From Ornithinimicrobium sufpigmenti (GTDB taxonomy: Bacteria; Actinomycetota; Actinomycetes; Actinomycetales; Dermatophilaceae), in contig NZ_CP036403.1 in the NCBI RefSeq assembly GCF_004322775.1, positions 2,232,001-2,296,000 of the forward strand: 64,000 nucleotides of DNA, in the 5' to 3' direction. Both the position numbers and the translations under genes were made by a program. Shown here piece by piece: positions 43,903-51,775 of this stretch. A model generated the notes under the pieces. It searched no databases. It worked only from the letters and a program-made list of their open reading frames with translations, and was not told the DNA's origin. The number at the start of each line of letters is the position of its first letter. The stretch's first letter is position 1.

Positions 43903-44665
43903 GTCGTTGAGCTCCTTCCTGGGCTTCCGCCCCGGCTTCCCTCCGGTCAGAGGCATACCGGGTCCGGCCGAGCACGAGGGGGACGGGCGCCTGCGGTGCC
44001 TCGAGGATGGCGCGCCGGTCGGAGGTGTAGGTGGTGCGCCGACGCCGGACGGTCTCGGCCGCCTGCGTCCGCTCCACCAGGTTCTGGTCCAAAGACTTGA
44101 ACAGCACCCCATCCGGAGCCACGGGGCTGCGTCGCAGGTGCGACCACAGCGGCAGCCCGACGATCGCGACGAGTCCCGCGGTCGAGAGCAGCAGGACCTG
44201 GCTCGTCCAGTGCCCGACGGTGAACGCGGTGACCACGGGGAACACCACGGCCAGAACGGTGACCGCGCAGGCGATCCCCCGGTGGAAGCGGGCGGACTCG
44301 GAGGCCGGCCACGCATCGACAGCCCGGCCCAGCTCACGGCCGTCGTCGGCGGAGGTGCAGGTGTCCTTGACCGGGCAGGAGTTGCAGACGGTCGGGCTGC
44401 CGCGGTACCGCATCACCCGGTTCTCGGGGTCGAACGACTGGGGCCACAGCCATTGGTCCTCCGGGCACAGCCAGGCGTCATGGTCCTCGTGGTAGGTGAA
44501 GCCGGGCGCCTGAAGCCTGTCGTGAGCGGTGTGGGCACGTCTGGCGAGCAGGTCGATGGCGTAGGCGACCAGCAGGAGCACGATGCCGTAGCCGCCGGCC
44601 AGCCAGGCAGGCACCTCGACGGTGCTCATGGCGGTGCTCATGGCGGTGCTCATGGCGGTGCTCAC
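43895..44665 (-). CDS. Membrane protein with transposase-like zinc ribbon
   Basis: A 256-residue protein not assignable to a known function. It has one N-terminal helix (GGYGIVLLLVAYAIDLLA), a Cys/Trp-rich segment at 55-105 with Cys67, 94, 97 and 103 (WLCPEDQW, then VMRYRG, then VCNSCPVKDTCTS), two further helices (about 125-175) and a basic tail. The segment resembles the zinc ribbon at the C-terminus of IS1182-type transposases, which read CP-G-x-L, YR and C-x2-CP-x-K-x2-C. GTG at 44665 overlaps the norB stop; three in-frame ATGs follow at 12-base intervals, so MSTA repeats begin the protein. Confidence 0.7.
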   Translation of the reverse strand: MSTAMSTAMSTAMSTVEVPAWLAGGYGIVLLLVAYAIDLLARRAHTAHDRLQAPGFTYHEDHDAWLCPEDQWLWPQSFDPENRVMRYRGSPTVCNSCPVKDTCTSADDGRELGRAVDAWPASESARFHRGIACAVTVLAVVFPVVTAFTVGHWTSQVLLLSTAGLVAIVGLPLWSHLRRSPVAPDGVLFKSLDQNLVERTQAAETVRRRRTTYTSDRRAILEAPQAPVPLVLGRTRYASDRREAGAEAQEGAQRHA

Positions 44666-44668
44666 CTC
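44621..44668 (-). repeat. 12-bp tandem repeats duplicating the start codon
   Basis: GGTGCTCATGGC repeats at 44621, 44633 and 44645 with a partial fourth unit at 44657. On the coding strand it gives GTG then three ATG starts, each followed by Ser-Thr. Unit loss or gain keeps the frame. Confidence 0.9.
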
Positions 44669-47091
44669 GCCGCCCCGTCCCCGTCGTCGCGTCGGCGGTC
44701 CGAGGCGTACCCCCTCCGCGGTGGTATCTCGGCGGTGGTGACCGTCGCCGTCGCCGAGGCGGTGGAGCGGCCGGTGCGGTCCTCGCGGGCCTCGGGGCTC
44801 TCCACGACGAAGAGGGTCTCCGGCTCCATGCTCGTGACCGTCGGCCTGACGCCATACCGCACGCCGAGATAGGTGATGTAGACGAACGGCAGGATGCCGC
44901 CGATGAGGAAAATCACGTCCCCGGGCATGCGCATCCACTCCAGCGCCACGTTGCCCGGTTGGGTGAGGTAGGCCAGGGTGCGGGCCTCGTAGTAGCCCTG
45001 GTTGACCGAGGCCCAGAGCTGCAGCGTGCCCAGCGGCAGCAGGGTGGCGAACATCATCCAGGCCAAACCGATGTTGAGCGACCAGAAGGAGATGCTGGCC
45101 AGACGGTCGGGCCATCTCTGCGGCGGGATGATGTAGCGCAGCGCGAACAGCGCCAGACCGACGGCCAGCATGCCGTACACGCCCATCATGGCGCCGTGGG
45201 CATGGTTGGCGGTCAGGGCAGTGCCGATCTGAAAGTAGGACACGATGGGCAGGTTCACCAGGAAGCCGAAGACGCCCGCGCCGAGGAAGTTCCAGAACCC
45301 GACTGCGACGAGGAACATGACCGCCCAGCGGTGCGGGAAGGGTGCGCTCGAGCGCGACTCCTGCCTGGCTCCCAGCTGCAGGAACGTCCAGGCCTCGATG
45401 GTCAGGAAGGTGAGGGGGATGACCTCCAGGGCGGAGAACACCGCGCCGAGCGCCATGTGCTCGACCGGGGTGCCGGAGAAGTAGAGGTGGTGCATGGTGC
45501 CGATCACGCCACCCACCGAGTAGAGGATGACGTCCAGGAAGATGAGCTGGATGGCGATCTTGCGGCGCACCACGCCGAGCATGACGAACAGGTAGGCCAC
45601 CATGACCGTGGTGAACAGCTCGAGGAAGTCCTCCACCCACAGGTGCACGACCCAGAAGCGCCAGAACTCGGCGACCGTCAGGTGCGTGGTGTTCATCGCC
45701 AGCAGCCCCACCGCGTAGAAGGCGGGGATGGCCAGGGCTGCATAGGTGAACAGCCATGGCATGTTGAACTTCGACTCGGTGCACAGCCGCGAACGGATCG
45801 CGCGGACGATGATGAGGAACCACAGGAACAGCCCGATCACCAGGAGGATCTGGAAGAACCTGGGGAGGTCAAGATACTCCCACTGCTGGGAGAAGAAGGG
45901 GGATCCTTCGGCCCAGTCCGGGCCGTAGATGCTGATGGCGGTGCCGCCCAGCATGCCCACCACCACGAGCGCCAAGGCGCCCAGCAGGCCGTAGGACAGC
46001 AGGTGCTGCCCGCGTGGCTCGCGGCCGGAGATGATCGGGGCGAGGAAGATCGCGGCGGCCAGGAAGGCGGCAGCGGTCCACAGCAGGGACAGCTGCACGT
46101 GCCAGGTCCGGGCCAGGTTGAAGGGGAAGATCTGCGCCAGGTCGAAGCCGAAGAAGCCCTCGAGCTCGACCCGGTAGTGCTCGACGGACGCGCCCACGGT
46201 GGCCTGGATGAGGAACAGGAGAGAGATCACCAGGAAGAACCAGGCTGTGGACTTCTGCGCCTTGGTGATCCCCACCTCCCCGGGCTGGAGAAAGCGCAGG
46301 CTGGTGGTGTCGCTGCCCTTCCAGCCCAGGTTCTCGCTCCAGCGACCGTAGGCGGCGAACAGCACGCCGAGGCCCGCGAGCAGGGCGACCAGAGAGATGC
46401 CTGACCAGACCAGGATGTCGGCCGTGGGCTGGTTGTTGACGCGAGGCTCGGGAGGCCAGTTGTTGGTGTAGGAGTAGTCGAGCCCCGGGCGTTCGGCCGC
46501 GCTCGCCCAGGCCGTCCAGCCGTAGAAGGCCGTCAGGTCGTGGATGTCCTGCGGGTCGGTGATCTTGCTGGGGATGAGCCCGTGCGCGGTGGTCGGTTCG
46601 CCGAAGAAGCGTGCGTAGTGCTGCGTGATCTCCTCGAAGGCACTGACCTGCTCCGGAGTGAGGACGAGGGTGCCGCTGGCCTCGTCGTACCGGTTGGTCC
46701 TCTGCATCTGCGCCGTCGCGGCCTGCGGGTCCTGCACCCCCTGCTGCACGAGCGAGTCGTAGATGTGCTCGCTGCTCAGGCGGAGGTACTCGGCCGTGTA
46801 GTCGGGGCCGAGGTAGGCACCATGGCCCACGATGGAGCCGTACTGCTGCAGCCCTCGGGTGAGGAAGATGTTCTGGCCGCTCGTGATCTCCTCCCCCGTG
46901 TAGACCACCTCCCCCGACTCGCTGACCACCTCCTGGGGCAGCGGCATGGATGCGGTGTAGGTCCGGTAGGCCAGAACCCCCATGACGAAGAACCCGAAGA
47001 GCAGCACGAGCGCGACACCCTGCACCCAGCCCTTGGATATCGCGATTTCAGACTTCGGGTTCTGCTGCGCGGTTTTGTCTGTCAGGCTCAC
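44662..47091 (-). CDS. norB: Quinol-dependent nitric oxide reductase, large fused subunit (qNorB)
   Basis: An 809-residue membrane enzyme that reduces NO to N2O with quinol electrons. The fused N-terminal extension (about 45-235; SGQNIFLTRGLQQYGSIVGHGAYLG) is the cytochrome-c-like domain lacking the haem c CXXCH, typical of qNOR. The catalytic core has 12 or more helices with His-rich sites: TWHVQLSLLW, FWVVHLWVEDF (metal ligands and Glu), MHHLYFSG and TANHAHGAMMGVYG. The last 50 residues are a disordered tail. GTG at 47089-47091. It may serve NO detoxification; no other denitrification gene is in the window. Confidence 0.96.
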   Translation of the reverse strand: MSLTDKTAQQNPKSEIAISKGWVQGVALVLLFGFFVMGVLAYRTYTASMPLPQEVVSESGEVVYTGEEITSGQNIFLTRGLQQYGSIVGHGAYLGPDYTAEYLRLSSEHIYDSLVQQGVQDPQAATAQMQRTNRYDEASGTLVLTPEQVSAFEEITQHYARFFGEPTTAHGLIPSKITDPQDIHDLTAFYGWTAWASAAERPGLDYSYTNNWPPEPRVNNQPTADILVWSGISLVALLAGLGVLFAAYGRWSENLGWKGSDTTSLRFLQPGEVGITKAQKSTAWFFLVISLLFLIQATVGASVEHYRVELEGFFGFDLAQIFPFNLARTWHVQLSLLWTAAAFLAAAIFLAPIISGREPRGQHLLSYGLLGALALVVVGMLGGTAISIYGPDWAEGSPFFSQQWEYLDLPRFFQILLVIGLFLWFLIIVRAIRSRLCTESKFNMPWLFTYAALAIPAFYAVGLLAMNTTHLTVAEFWRFWVVHLWVEDFLELFTTVMVAYLFVMLGVVRRKIAIQLIFLDVILYSVGGVIGTMHHLYFSGTPVEHMALGAVFSALEVIPLTFLTIEAWTFLQLGARQESRSSAPFPHRWAVMFLVAVGFWNFLGAGVFGFLVNLPIVSYFQIGTALTANHAHGAMMGVYGMLAVGLALFALRYIIPPQRWPDRLASISFWSLNIGLAWMMFATLLPLGTLQLWASVNQGYYEARTLAYLTQPGNVALEWMRMPGDVIFLIGGILPFVYITYLGVRYGVRPTVTSMEPETLFVVESPEAREDRTGRSTASATATVTTAEIPPRRGYASDRRRDDGDGAAR

Positions 47092-47148
47092 GAGCGCTTA
47101 TCCCGTCTATGCGAGGCGGCCCGGCCGGATACCGGTCGACAGCACCAG

Positions 47149-47178
47149 AGAGTACTCAGGGCTTTCTAAGTCCGTCAA
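47149..47178 (-). promoter_or_regulatory. Predicted norB promoter
   Basis: On the minus strand TTGACG (47173-47178) and TACTCT (47149-47154) are 18 bases apart, giving a leader of about 50 bases before norB. The surrounding 100 bases are strikingly AT-rich for this genome. Confidence 0.5.
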
Positions 47179-47231
47179 TCATCTAAATTCAACCGATCAA
47201 GAACGGGTCCGAGACACATGCACCGAGCAGG

Positions 47232-47246
47232 AAACATACGCTGTTT
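47232..47246. promoter_or_regulatory. Inverted repeat AAACA-N5-TGTTT in the norB upstream region
   Basis: AAACATACGCTGTTT lies in the AT-rich gap between norB and the divergent membrane-protein gene, 54 bases upstream of the predicted norB -35. A candidate activator or repressor site; no known consensus is claimed. Confidence 0.4.
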
Positions 47247-47340
47247 GTTGAAATAGGCACTAATTCCTAGGGAACTTGTGTCCGCGCGGGCGGCCGCCTG
47301 AGGCAGCTACCCAGCGGTGCCGCTCCCCCGGCCCGCGGGC

Positions 47341-47346
47341 TACGGT
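47341..47346 (+). promoter_or_regulatory. -10 box of leaderless promoter
   Basis: TACGGT, 7 bases before the ATG at 47354. Confidence 0.45.
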
Positions 47347-47353
47347 GGAAGCC

Positions 47354-47734
47354 ATGCCCGCCGCACCTCAGACTCCTCCCGCGTGGCTGGTCGTGCTCAC
47401 CGCAGTGGTGGCCGTGGCCCCCTTCATGGTCCTCGGTGACCTGGTCGGAGCCTCAGCCCGGGCGATCGTGACCCTGCGGGTCGGGGTCGTCATCGTCAGC
47501 ATCATCGCCGTCCTGCTGTGGCGGGCGCTGCACCGCAGCTTCGGGCCGGTGGCCGCCCGCGTGGGCATCGTGGCCATCGCCTTCTTCGGCTTCGTCGCCA
47601 TCACGCTGGTCTCGCGCATGGCGGCCTTCCCGGACCCGGTCTTCGCGCTGCCCTTCCTCTTCCCGGTCTGGCTGGCCGCGGTGCTCTTCGTCGCCAGTGC
47701 CGTGACCGACCGCTCGCGGCACCGCCTCGGCTAG
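47354..47734 (+). CDS. Small four-helix membrane protein
   Basis: A 126-residue integral membrane protein with four hydrophobic helices (AWLVVLTAVVAVAPFMVLG, IVTLRVGVVIVSIIAVLLW, VGIVAIAFFGFVAITLV and FALPFLFPVWLAAVLFVA) and a short basic tail. No family recognised. Divergent from norB across the AT-rich gap. ATG at 47354-47356 was preferred because the upstream extension is polar and reads through the -10 region. Confidence 0.7.
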   Translation: MPAAPQTPPAWLVVLTAVVAVAPFMVLGDLVGASARAIVTLRVGVVIVSIIAVLLWRALHRSFGPVAARVGIVAIAFFGFVAITLVSRMAAFPDPVFALPFLFPVWLAAVLFVASAVTDRSRHRLG

Positions 47735-47782
47735 CGGCGCCCTCCTCGATCGGCTCAGCCTCGTGGGCTCAGCCTCGCCGAC

Positions 47783-48919
47783 TCAGTCCTCGTGCCGGTG
47801 GATCGGCCCGTCGATGTCGCGCAGCGGGTCCCCGCCACCGCCCCAGCGCAGGGCGATGATCTCCGCCGCGACCGAGACGGCGGTCTCCTCGGGGGTCCGG
47901 GCACCCAGGTCGAGCCCGATGGGGCTGCGCAGCCGCGACAGCTCCTCGTCGGTGAGCCCCTCCTCGCGGAGTCGTGCCAGCCGGTTCTCGTGGGTGCGCC
48001 GTGAGCCCATGGCGCCGACGTAGGCCAGCGGGGGCCCGTCCGGACCGAGCAGGGTGGTCAGCAGCGGCACGTCGAACTTGGGGTCGTGGGTGAGCACGCA
48101 CGCCACCGTGCGCTCGTCCAGGGCGTCCAGGGCAACCTGCTCCTCGACGAACCGGTGCGGCCAGGACACGACCACCTCGTCCACGTCCGGGAACCGGCTG
48201 TGGGTGGCGAAGACGGGACGGGCGTCGCAGACCGTGACGTGGTAGCCGAGGAAGGAGCCGATCCTGGCGACGGCGGCGGCGAAGTCGATGGCGCCGAAGA
48301 CCAGCATCCGCGGGCGGGGCGCGTAGGAGGCGACGAACACGCGTAGACCCTCGCCGCGGCGCTCGCCCTGGGGTCCGTACTCCAGGGTCGCGGTGCGGCC
48401 CTGGGCGAGCATCCCGCGGGCGTCGTCCAGCACCGAGTGGTCGATCCGTTCGGTGCCCAGCGTGCCGCTGGTCGGCTGGCCCTCCGGGCGGATCACCAGG
48501 TGCCTGCCCAGGTATGCGGCGTCCGGGTGGGCCACGACGGTCGCCACCGCGACGGGACGGCCCGCGTCGATGTCCTCGGCCACCTCGCCCAGCTCGGGGA
48601 AGTCCTGCGGCGAGACGCGCTCGACGAAGACGTCCAGGATGCCCCCGCAGGTCAGACCCACCCCCATGGCCTCGTCGTCGGACACGCCATACCGTTGCAG
48701 CACAGGAGAACCGGAGGCGATGACCTCCTGGCCCAGCTCGTAGACCGCGCCCTCGACGCAGCCCCCGGAGACCGACCCGACGGCCTCGCCGTCGGAGCCG
48801 ACGAGCATGGACGCCCCGGGCTGCCGCGGCGCGGACTTCCACGTCCCGACCACGGTGCCCATGGCCACCTGCTCCCCGGATCGCCACCAGGTCAGCAGCT
48901 TCTCAAGTACGTCACGCAT
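47783..48919 (-). CDS. XdhC/CoxI family molybdenum cofactor maturation protein
   Basis: A 378-residue factor that in the family inserts sulphurated molybdopterin cofactor into xanthine-oxidase-type enzymes. The N-terminal XdhC_CoxI domain shows APRQPGASMLV, SGGCVEG and GLTCGG with the conserved Cys. The C-terminal Rossmann domain has RMLVFGAIDFAAAVARIGSFLGY and PLAYVGAMGSRRTHENRL. ATG at 48917-48919, 5 bases after the VWA-gene stop. It probably serves the CoxL encoded 6 kb away. Confidence 0.93.
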   Translation of the reverse strand: MRDVLEKLLTWWRSGEQVAMGTVVGTWKSAPRQPGASMLVGSDGEAVGSVSGGCVEGAVYELGQEVIASGSPVLQRYGVSDDEAMGVGLTCGGILDVFVERVSPQDFPELGEVAEDIDAGRPVAVATVVAHPDAAYLGRHLVIRPEGQPTSGTLGTERIDHSVLDDARGMLAQGRTATLEYGPQGERRGEGLRVFVASYAPRPRMLVFGAIDFAAAVARIGSFLGYHVTVCDARPVFATHSRFPDVDEVVVSWPHRFVEEQVALDALDERTVACVLTHDPKFDVPLLTTLLGPDGPPLAYVGAMGSRRTHENRLARLREEGLTDEELSRLRSPIGLDLGARTPEETAVSVAAEIIALRWGGGGDPLRDIDGPIHRHED

Positions 48920-48924
48920 ATCCG

Positions 48925-50133
48925 CTAGGTTCTCACGCCCGCCGCGCCGCCCACCACGGAGAGCACCTCTTCGAAGGCGGCCAGCGAGTGTCCCGCGATG
49001 AAGTCGTCGACGTGGGGCAGGACGGCGACGATGCCGGCCTGCACCGGTGCATACCCTTCCTTGCCGCGGTGCGGGTTGACCCACACCACGCGGTGAGCCA
49101 GGGAGCGCAGCGCGCGTAGCTGCTCACCGAGCAGCTCCGGCGCGGCGCGCTCCCACCCGTCGCTGAACACCACCACGACCGCACCGCGGGCCATGCCCCG
49201 TCGTCCCCACCGGCGCAGGAACACCGCCAGCGACTCCCCCAGCCGAGTCCCGCCCGACCAGTCCGGCACGACCTCGCCGGCGGCGAGCAGCGCCCGGTCC
49301 GGGTCCCGCTCGCGCAGGGCGCGCGTCACGTGGGTCAGCCGCGTGCCGACGGTGAACACCTCGGTCGACCGGGGTGCCGCCTGCACCATCGTGTGCGCGA
49401 GGCGCAGCAGGGCGTCGGCGTAGGCGCTCATCGAGCCGCTCACGTCGACCAGCAGCACCACCCTGCGCGGGCGGTCGACCCGCCGGCGACGCCGGATCCG
49501 GCTGGGCTCGCCCATCTGCCGCAGCAGCGCCCGCACCGTGGCGTGGCCGTCGACCCCGCCGCGGTGGCTCGGGGTATGCCGTCGCCCGCGGCGGATCGGC
49601 GGGCGCGGCCTGAGCAGCGCGAACTGCCGGCGCAGGGCGGCCCGGTCCTGGGGCGAGAGGCCGGCCACGTCGCGGTGGCGCAGCACCTCCTGCGCGGAGG
49701 CGGCCGCCTTCACCAGGTCCTGGTCGTCGGGCCCGTCCGGTCCGCCGCCTTCGCCGGGGTCGTCGAGGCTGGCCTGGACCGTGCTGGTCCGGGGGGTCTC
49801 CTGCGGCGTGACCGCATGCATCGGCTGTCCGCCGAACCACCCGGTGAAGACCCTGTTGTAGGGCGCCAAGTCCGCCGGGGAGGCGGTGAGCGTGGCCCGT
49901 CCGGCCCAGTAGACGGATTCCCGCGACCGCAGCCCCACCTCGGCGCAGGCGCGGAGGAAGCCACGCTCCCGGTCGGCCGTGACCGGCAGCCCAGCGGCCC
50001 GGCAGGCACGGGCGAATCCGCCCAGCGTCTGCGCGGCGTCCCAGGACGACGTCGTCGTCGCTGGGTCCGTCGCTGCGTCCGTCGTGGCGTCCGCCGCAGC
50101 CGGGTGCGTGGTGGCGGGATCGGCGGCGTTCAT
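48925..50133 (-). CDS. VWA domain protein, CoxE family
   Basis: A 402-residue protein whose C-terminal half is a von Willebrand A domain with an intact MIDAS motif DVSGSMS (about residue 228) and later WSGGTRLGES and VFSDGWE. The N-terminal 30 residues are Ala/Thr-rich and disordered. CoxE works with the CoxD MoxR-type ATPase in assembling the CuMo active site of CO dehydrogenase. The R-R-H-T-P string near 185 derives from the dispersed oligomer. It lies between moxR and xdhC. Confidence 0.93.
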   Translation of the reverse strand: MNAADPATTHPAAADATTDAATDPATTTSSWDAAQTLGGFARACRAAGLPVTADRERGFLRACAEVGLRSRESVYWAGRATLTASPADLAPYNRVFTGWFGGQPMHAVTPQETPRTSTVQASLDDPGEGGGPDGPDDQDLVKAAASAQEVLRHRDVAGLSPQDRAALRRQFALLRPRPPIRRGRRHTPSHRGGVDGHATVRALLRQMGEPSRIRRRRRVDRPRRVVLLVDVSGSMSAYADALLRLAHTMVQAAPRSTEVFTVGTRLTHVTRALRERDPDRALLAAGEVVPDWSGGTRLGESLAVFLRRWGRRGMARGAVVVVFSDGWERAAPELLGEQLRALRSLAHRVVWVNPHRGKEGYAPVQAGIVAVLPHVDDFIAGHSLAAFEEVLSVVGGAAGVRT

Positions 50134-50143
50134 CCGAGCGGCC

Positions 50144-51052
50144 TCAACGGGTGAGCATGCGGTCCAGCGCGACCCGGACCCGCTCGGCGTCCTCGCGGTA
50201 CTTCACCGCAGCGCCCATGGTGGCCGCCGCGACCTCGGGGTCGAGGCGGCTCTGCCCGAGCGCGGCCAGCGCCCGTGCCCAGTCGAGGGTCTCGGCGACG
50301 CCGGGGGGCTTGACCAGGCCCTCGTCCGCGCGCAGCCGCTGAACCACCTCGACCACCTCCCGGGCGAGCGTCTCCTCGACCTCCGGCAGCCGGGCCCGCA
50401 CGATCGCCAGCTCGCGCTCCAGCCCCGGGTGCTCGATCCAGTGGTAGAGGCACCGCCGCTTGAGCGCGTCGTGCAGCTCCCGGGTGCGGTTGGAGGTCAG
50501 CACCACCAGCGGTGGTGTCGTCGCCCGCACGGTCCCCAGCTCGGGGATCGTCACCGACCACGTGGACAGCACCTCGAGCAGGAAGGCCTCGAACTCGTCG
50601 TCGGCCCGGTCCACCTCGTCGACGAGCAGGACGCAGGGCGCCTCCTGCAACGCGCGCAGCACCGGCCTGGCCTGCAGGAAGCGCTCGTCGAAGAGCTCGG
50701 CCTCCAGGTCCGCGCTGGACCCGACCGCCCCGGCGTCGCGGTGCGCGGCGGCCGCGGTCTCCACGGCCCGCAGGTGCAGGATCTGCCGGGGGAAGTCCCA
50801 GTCGTAGAGCGCCTGGCTGGCCTCGATCCCCTCGTAGCACTGCAGTCGGATCAGCGGCACGCCCTGCAGCTGCGCCAGCGCCTCGGCGAGCGCGGTCTTG
50901 CCCGTGCCGGGCTCGCCCTCGAGCAGCAGCGGCCGCTGCAGCCGGTGCGCCAGCCAGGTCACCGTCGCCAGCCCCTCGTCGGCCAGGTAGGCCGTGCCGG
51001 TCAGGGCGTCGGCGAGTGCCTGCGGGCTGTCGAACGCGGCGCTGGGCTCCAT
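50144..51052 (-). CDS. MoxR-type AAA ATPase, CoxD family
   Basis: A 302-residue AAA+ ATPase: Walker A GEPGTGKT at 46-53, Walker B LLVDEVDRAD near 150, sensor 1 VVLTSNRTRELHDALKRR. MoxR ATPases remodel proteins together with VWA partners; the adjacent CoxE-like gene fits the pairing. ATG 51050-51052 with TAGACT 8 bases upstream suggests a leaderless start of the coxDE-xdhC operon. Confidence 0.94.
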   Translation of the reverse strand: MEPSAAFDSPQALADALTGTAYLADEGLATVTWLAHRLQRPLLLEGEPGTGKTALAEALAQLQGVPLIRLQCYEGIEASQALYDWDFPRQILHLRAVETAAAAHRDAGAVGSSADLEAELFDERFLQARPVLRALQEAPCVLLVDEVDRADDEFEAFLLEVLSTWSVTIPELGTVRATTPPLVVLTSNRTRELHDALKRRCLYHWIEHPGLERELAIVRARLPEVEETLAREVVEVVQRLRADEGLVKPPGVAETLDWARALAALGQSRLDPEVAAATMGAAVKYREDAERVRVALDRMLTR

Positions 51053-51060
51053 GGTCGTGG

Positions 51061-51066
51061 AGTCTA
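51061..51066 (-). promoter_or_regulatory. -10 box of leaderless coxD-coxE-xdhC promoter
   Basis: TAGACT on the minus strand, 8 bases before the MoxR ATG. Confidence 0.5.
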
Positions 51067-51120
51067 AGGCGGGGTGCCGGGGGGCGGTCCGGGCGCCCCT
51101 CCCCCGGTCCGTCAGGTGCG

Positions 51121-51264
51121 CTACTCGCCCTCCGGCTCCTCGGTCGCCTCCGGGTCCTCCTCCGGCTCGAAGGTGTTGGGCTCGTCGTCCATGCCCATGC
51201 CCGCCCCCTCCTCGTTCAGGGGCTCCTGCTGTCCCTCGTGCTCCGACCCCGACTGCTCACTCAT
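51121..51264 (-). CDS. Very small acidic protein
   Basis: A 47-residue ORF rich in Glu, Gly and Asp (starts MSEQSGSEHEGQQEPL and ends EDPEATEEPEGE). AGAGGA lies 9 bases ahead of the ATG at 51262-51264, in keeping with translation. No family recognised. It lies between moxR and the divergent GntR gene. Supported by ribosome-binding site and codon composition only, so moderate confidence. Confidence 0.5.
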   Translation of the reverse strand: MSEQSGSEHEGQQEPLNEEGAGMGMDDEPNTFEPEEDPEATEEPEGE

Positions 51265-51363
51265 GCTCGTGTCCTCTCGCTCCTCCGTCGCCGCGCCGTT
51301 CACCACGGGCGGGTTGTCCTCGCAGTCTGCTCGGCGGCCCCGCGGTCGTCCATGCGAAGCGCG

Positions 51364-51393
51364 TTGACGGCAGCCGGCCGGTCTGCCTACTGT
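51364..51393 (+). promoter_or_regulatory. Promoter of GntR gene, leaderless
   Basis: TTGACG (51364-51369), an 18-base spacer and TACTGT (51388-51393), then 6 bases to the GTG start. The best-formed -35/-10 pair in the window. Confidence 0.65.
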
Positions 51394-51399
51394 CCGGGG

Positions 51400-51759
51400 G
51401 TGGCCCGGATCGACGTCTGGAAGGTGGACAGCGGTCTGCCGACCCCTGCCTACGAGCAGATCGTCGACCAGACCGTCGCGGCGATCGGAACGGGCCGGCT
51501 GGTCCCCGGCGAGAAGCTGCCCCCGGTGCGGGCGCTGGCCACGCAGCTCGGGGTGGCCGTCAACACGGTCGCGAAGGCCTACCGGCAGCTCGAGGAGGAG
51601 GGGCATGTCGAGACCAGGGGCCGTGGTGGCACGTTGGTGCGTGCGGGGCACGGACCGGCCTCGGCCAGCGGGCGCGCGGCGGAGGCGCTGGCCCGCGCTG
51701 CGCGCGACGACGGCCTGGAGCTGGACGAAGCTGTCGGGCTGCTCCGGCGCAGCTGGTGA
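51400..51759 (+). CDS. GntR-family regulator without ligand domain (YtrA-like)
   Basis: A 119-residue regulator consisting of the GntR winged helix (PAYEQIVDQTVAAIGTGRLVPGEKLPPVRALA and VNTVAKAYRQLEEEGHVETRGRGG) and a short helical tail (about 80-119). It lacks the large FadR/HutC effector domain, like YtrA-type regulators, which usually control a neighbouring transporter operon. No ABC transporter adjoins; the nearest units are the cox accessory genes on the opposite strand. Confidence 0.9.
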   Translation: MARIDVWKVDSGLPTPAYEQIVDQTVAAIGTGRLVPGEKLPPVRALATQLGVAVNTVAKAYRQLEEEGHVETRGRGGTLVRAGHGPASASGRAAEALARAARDDGLELDEAVGLLRRSW

Positions 51760-51775
51760 CCCGGCCCCGAAGCGC

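Noticed and set aside
44662..47091. norB as a cytochrome c-dependent cNOR
   Set aside because: The fused N-terminal domain lacks CXXCH and there is no norC gene; both point to the quinol type.
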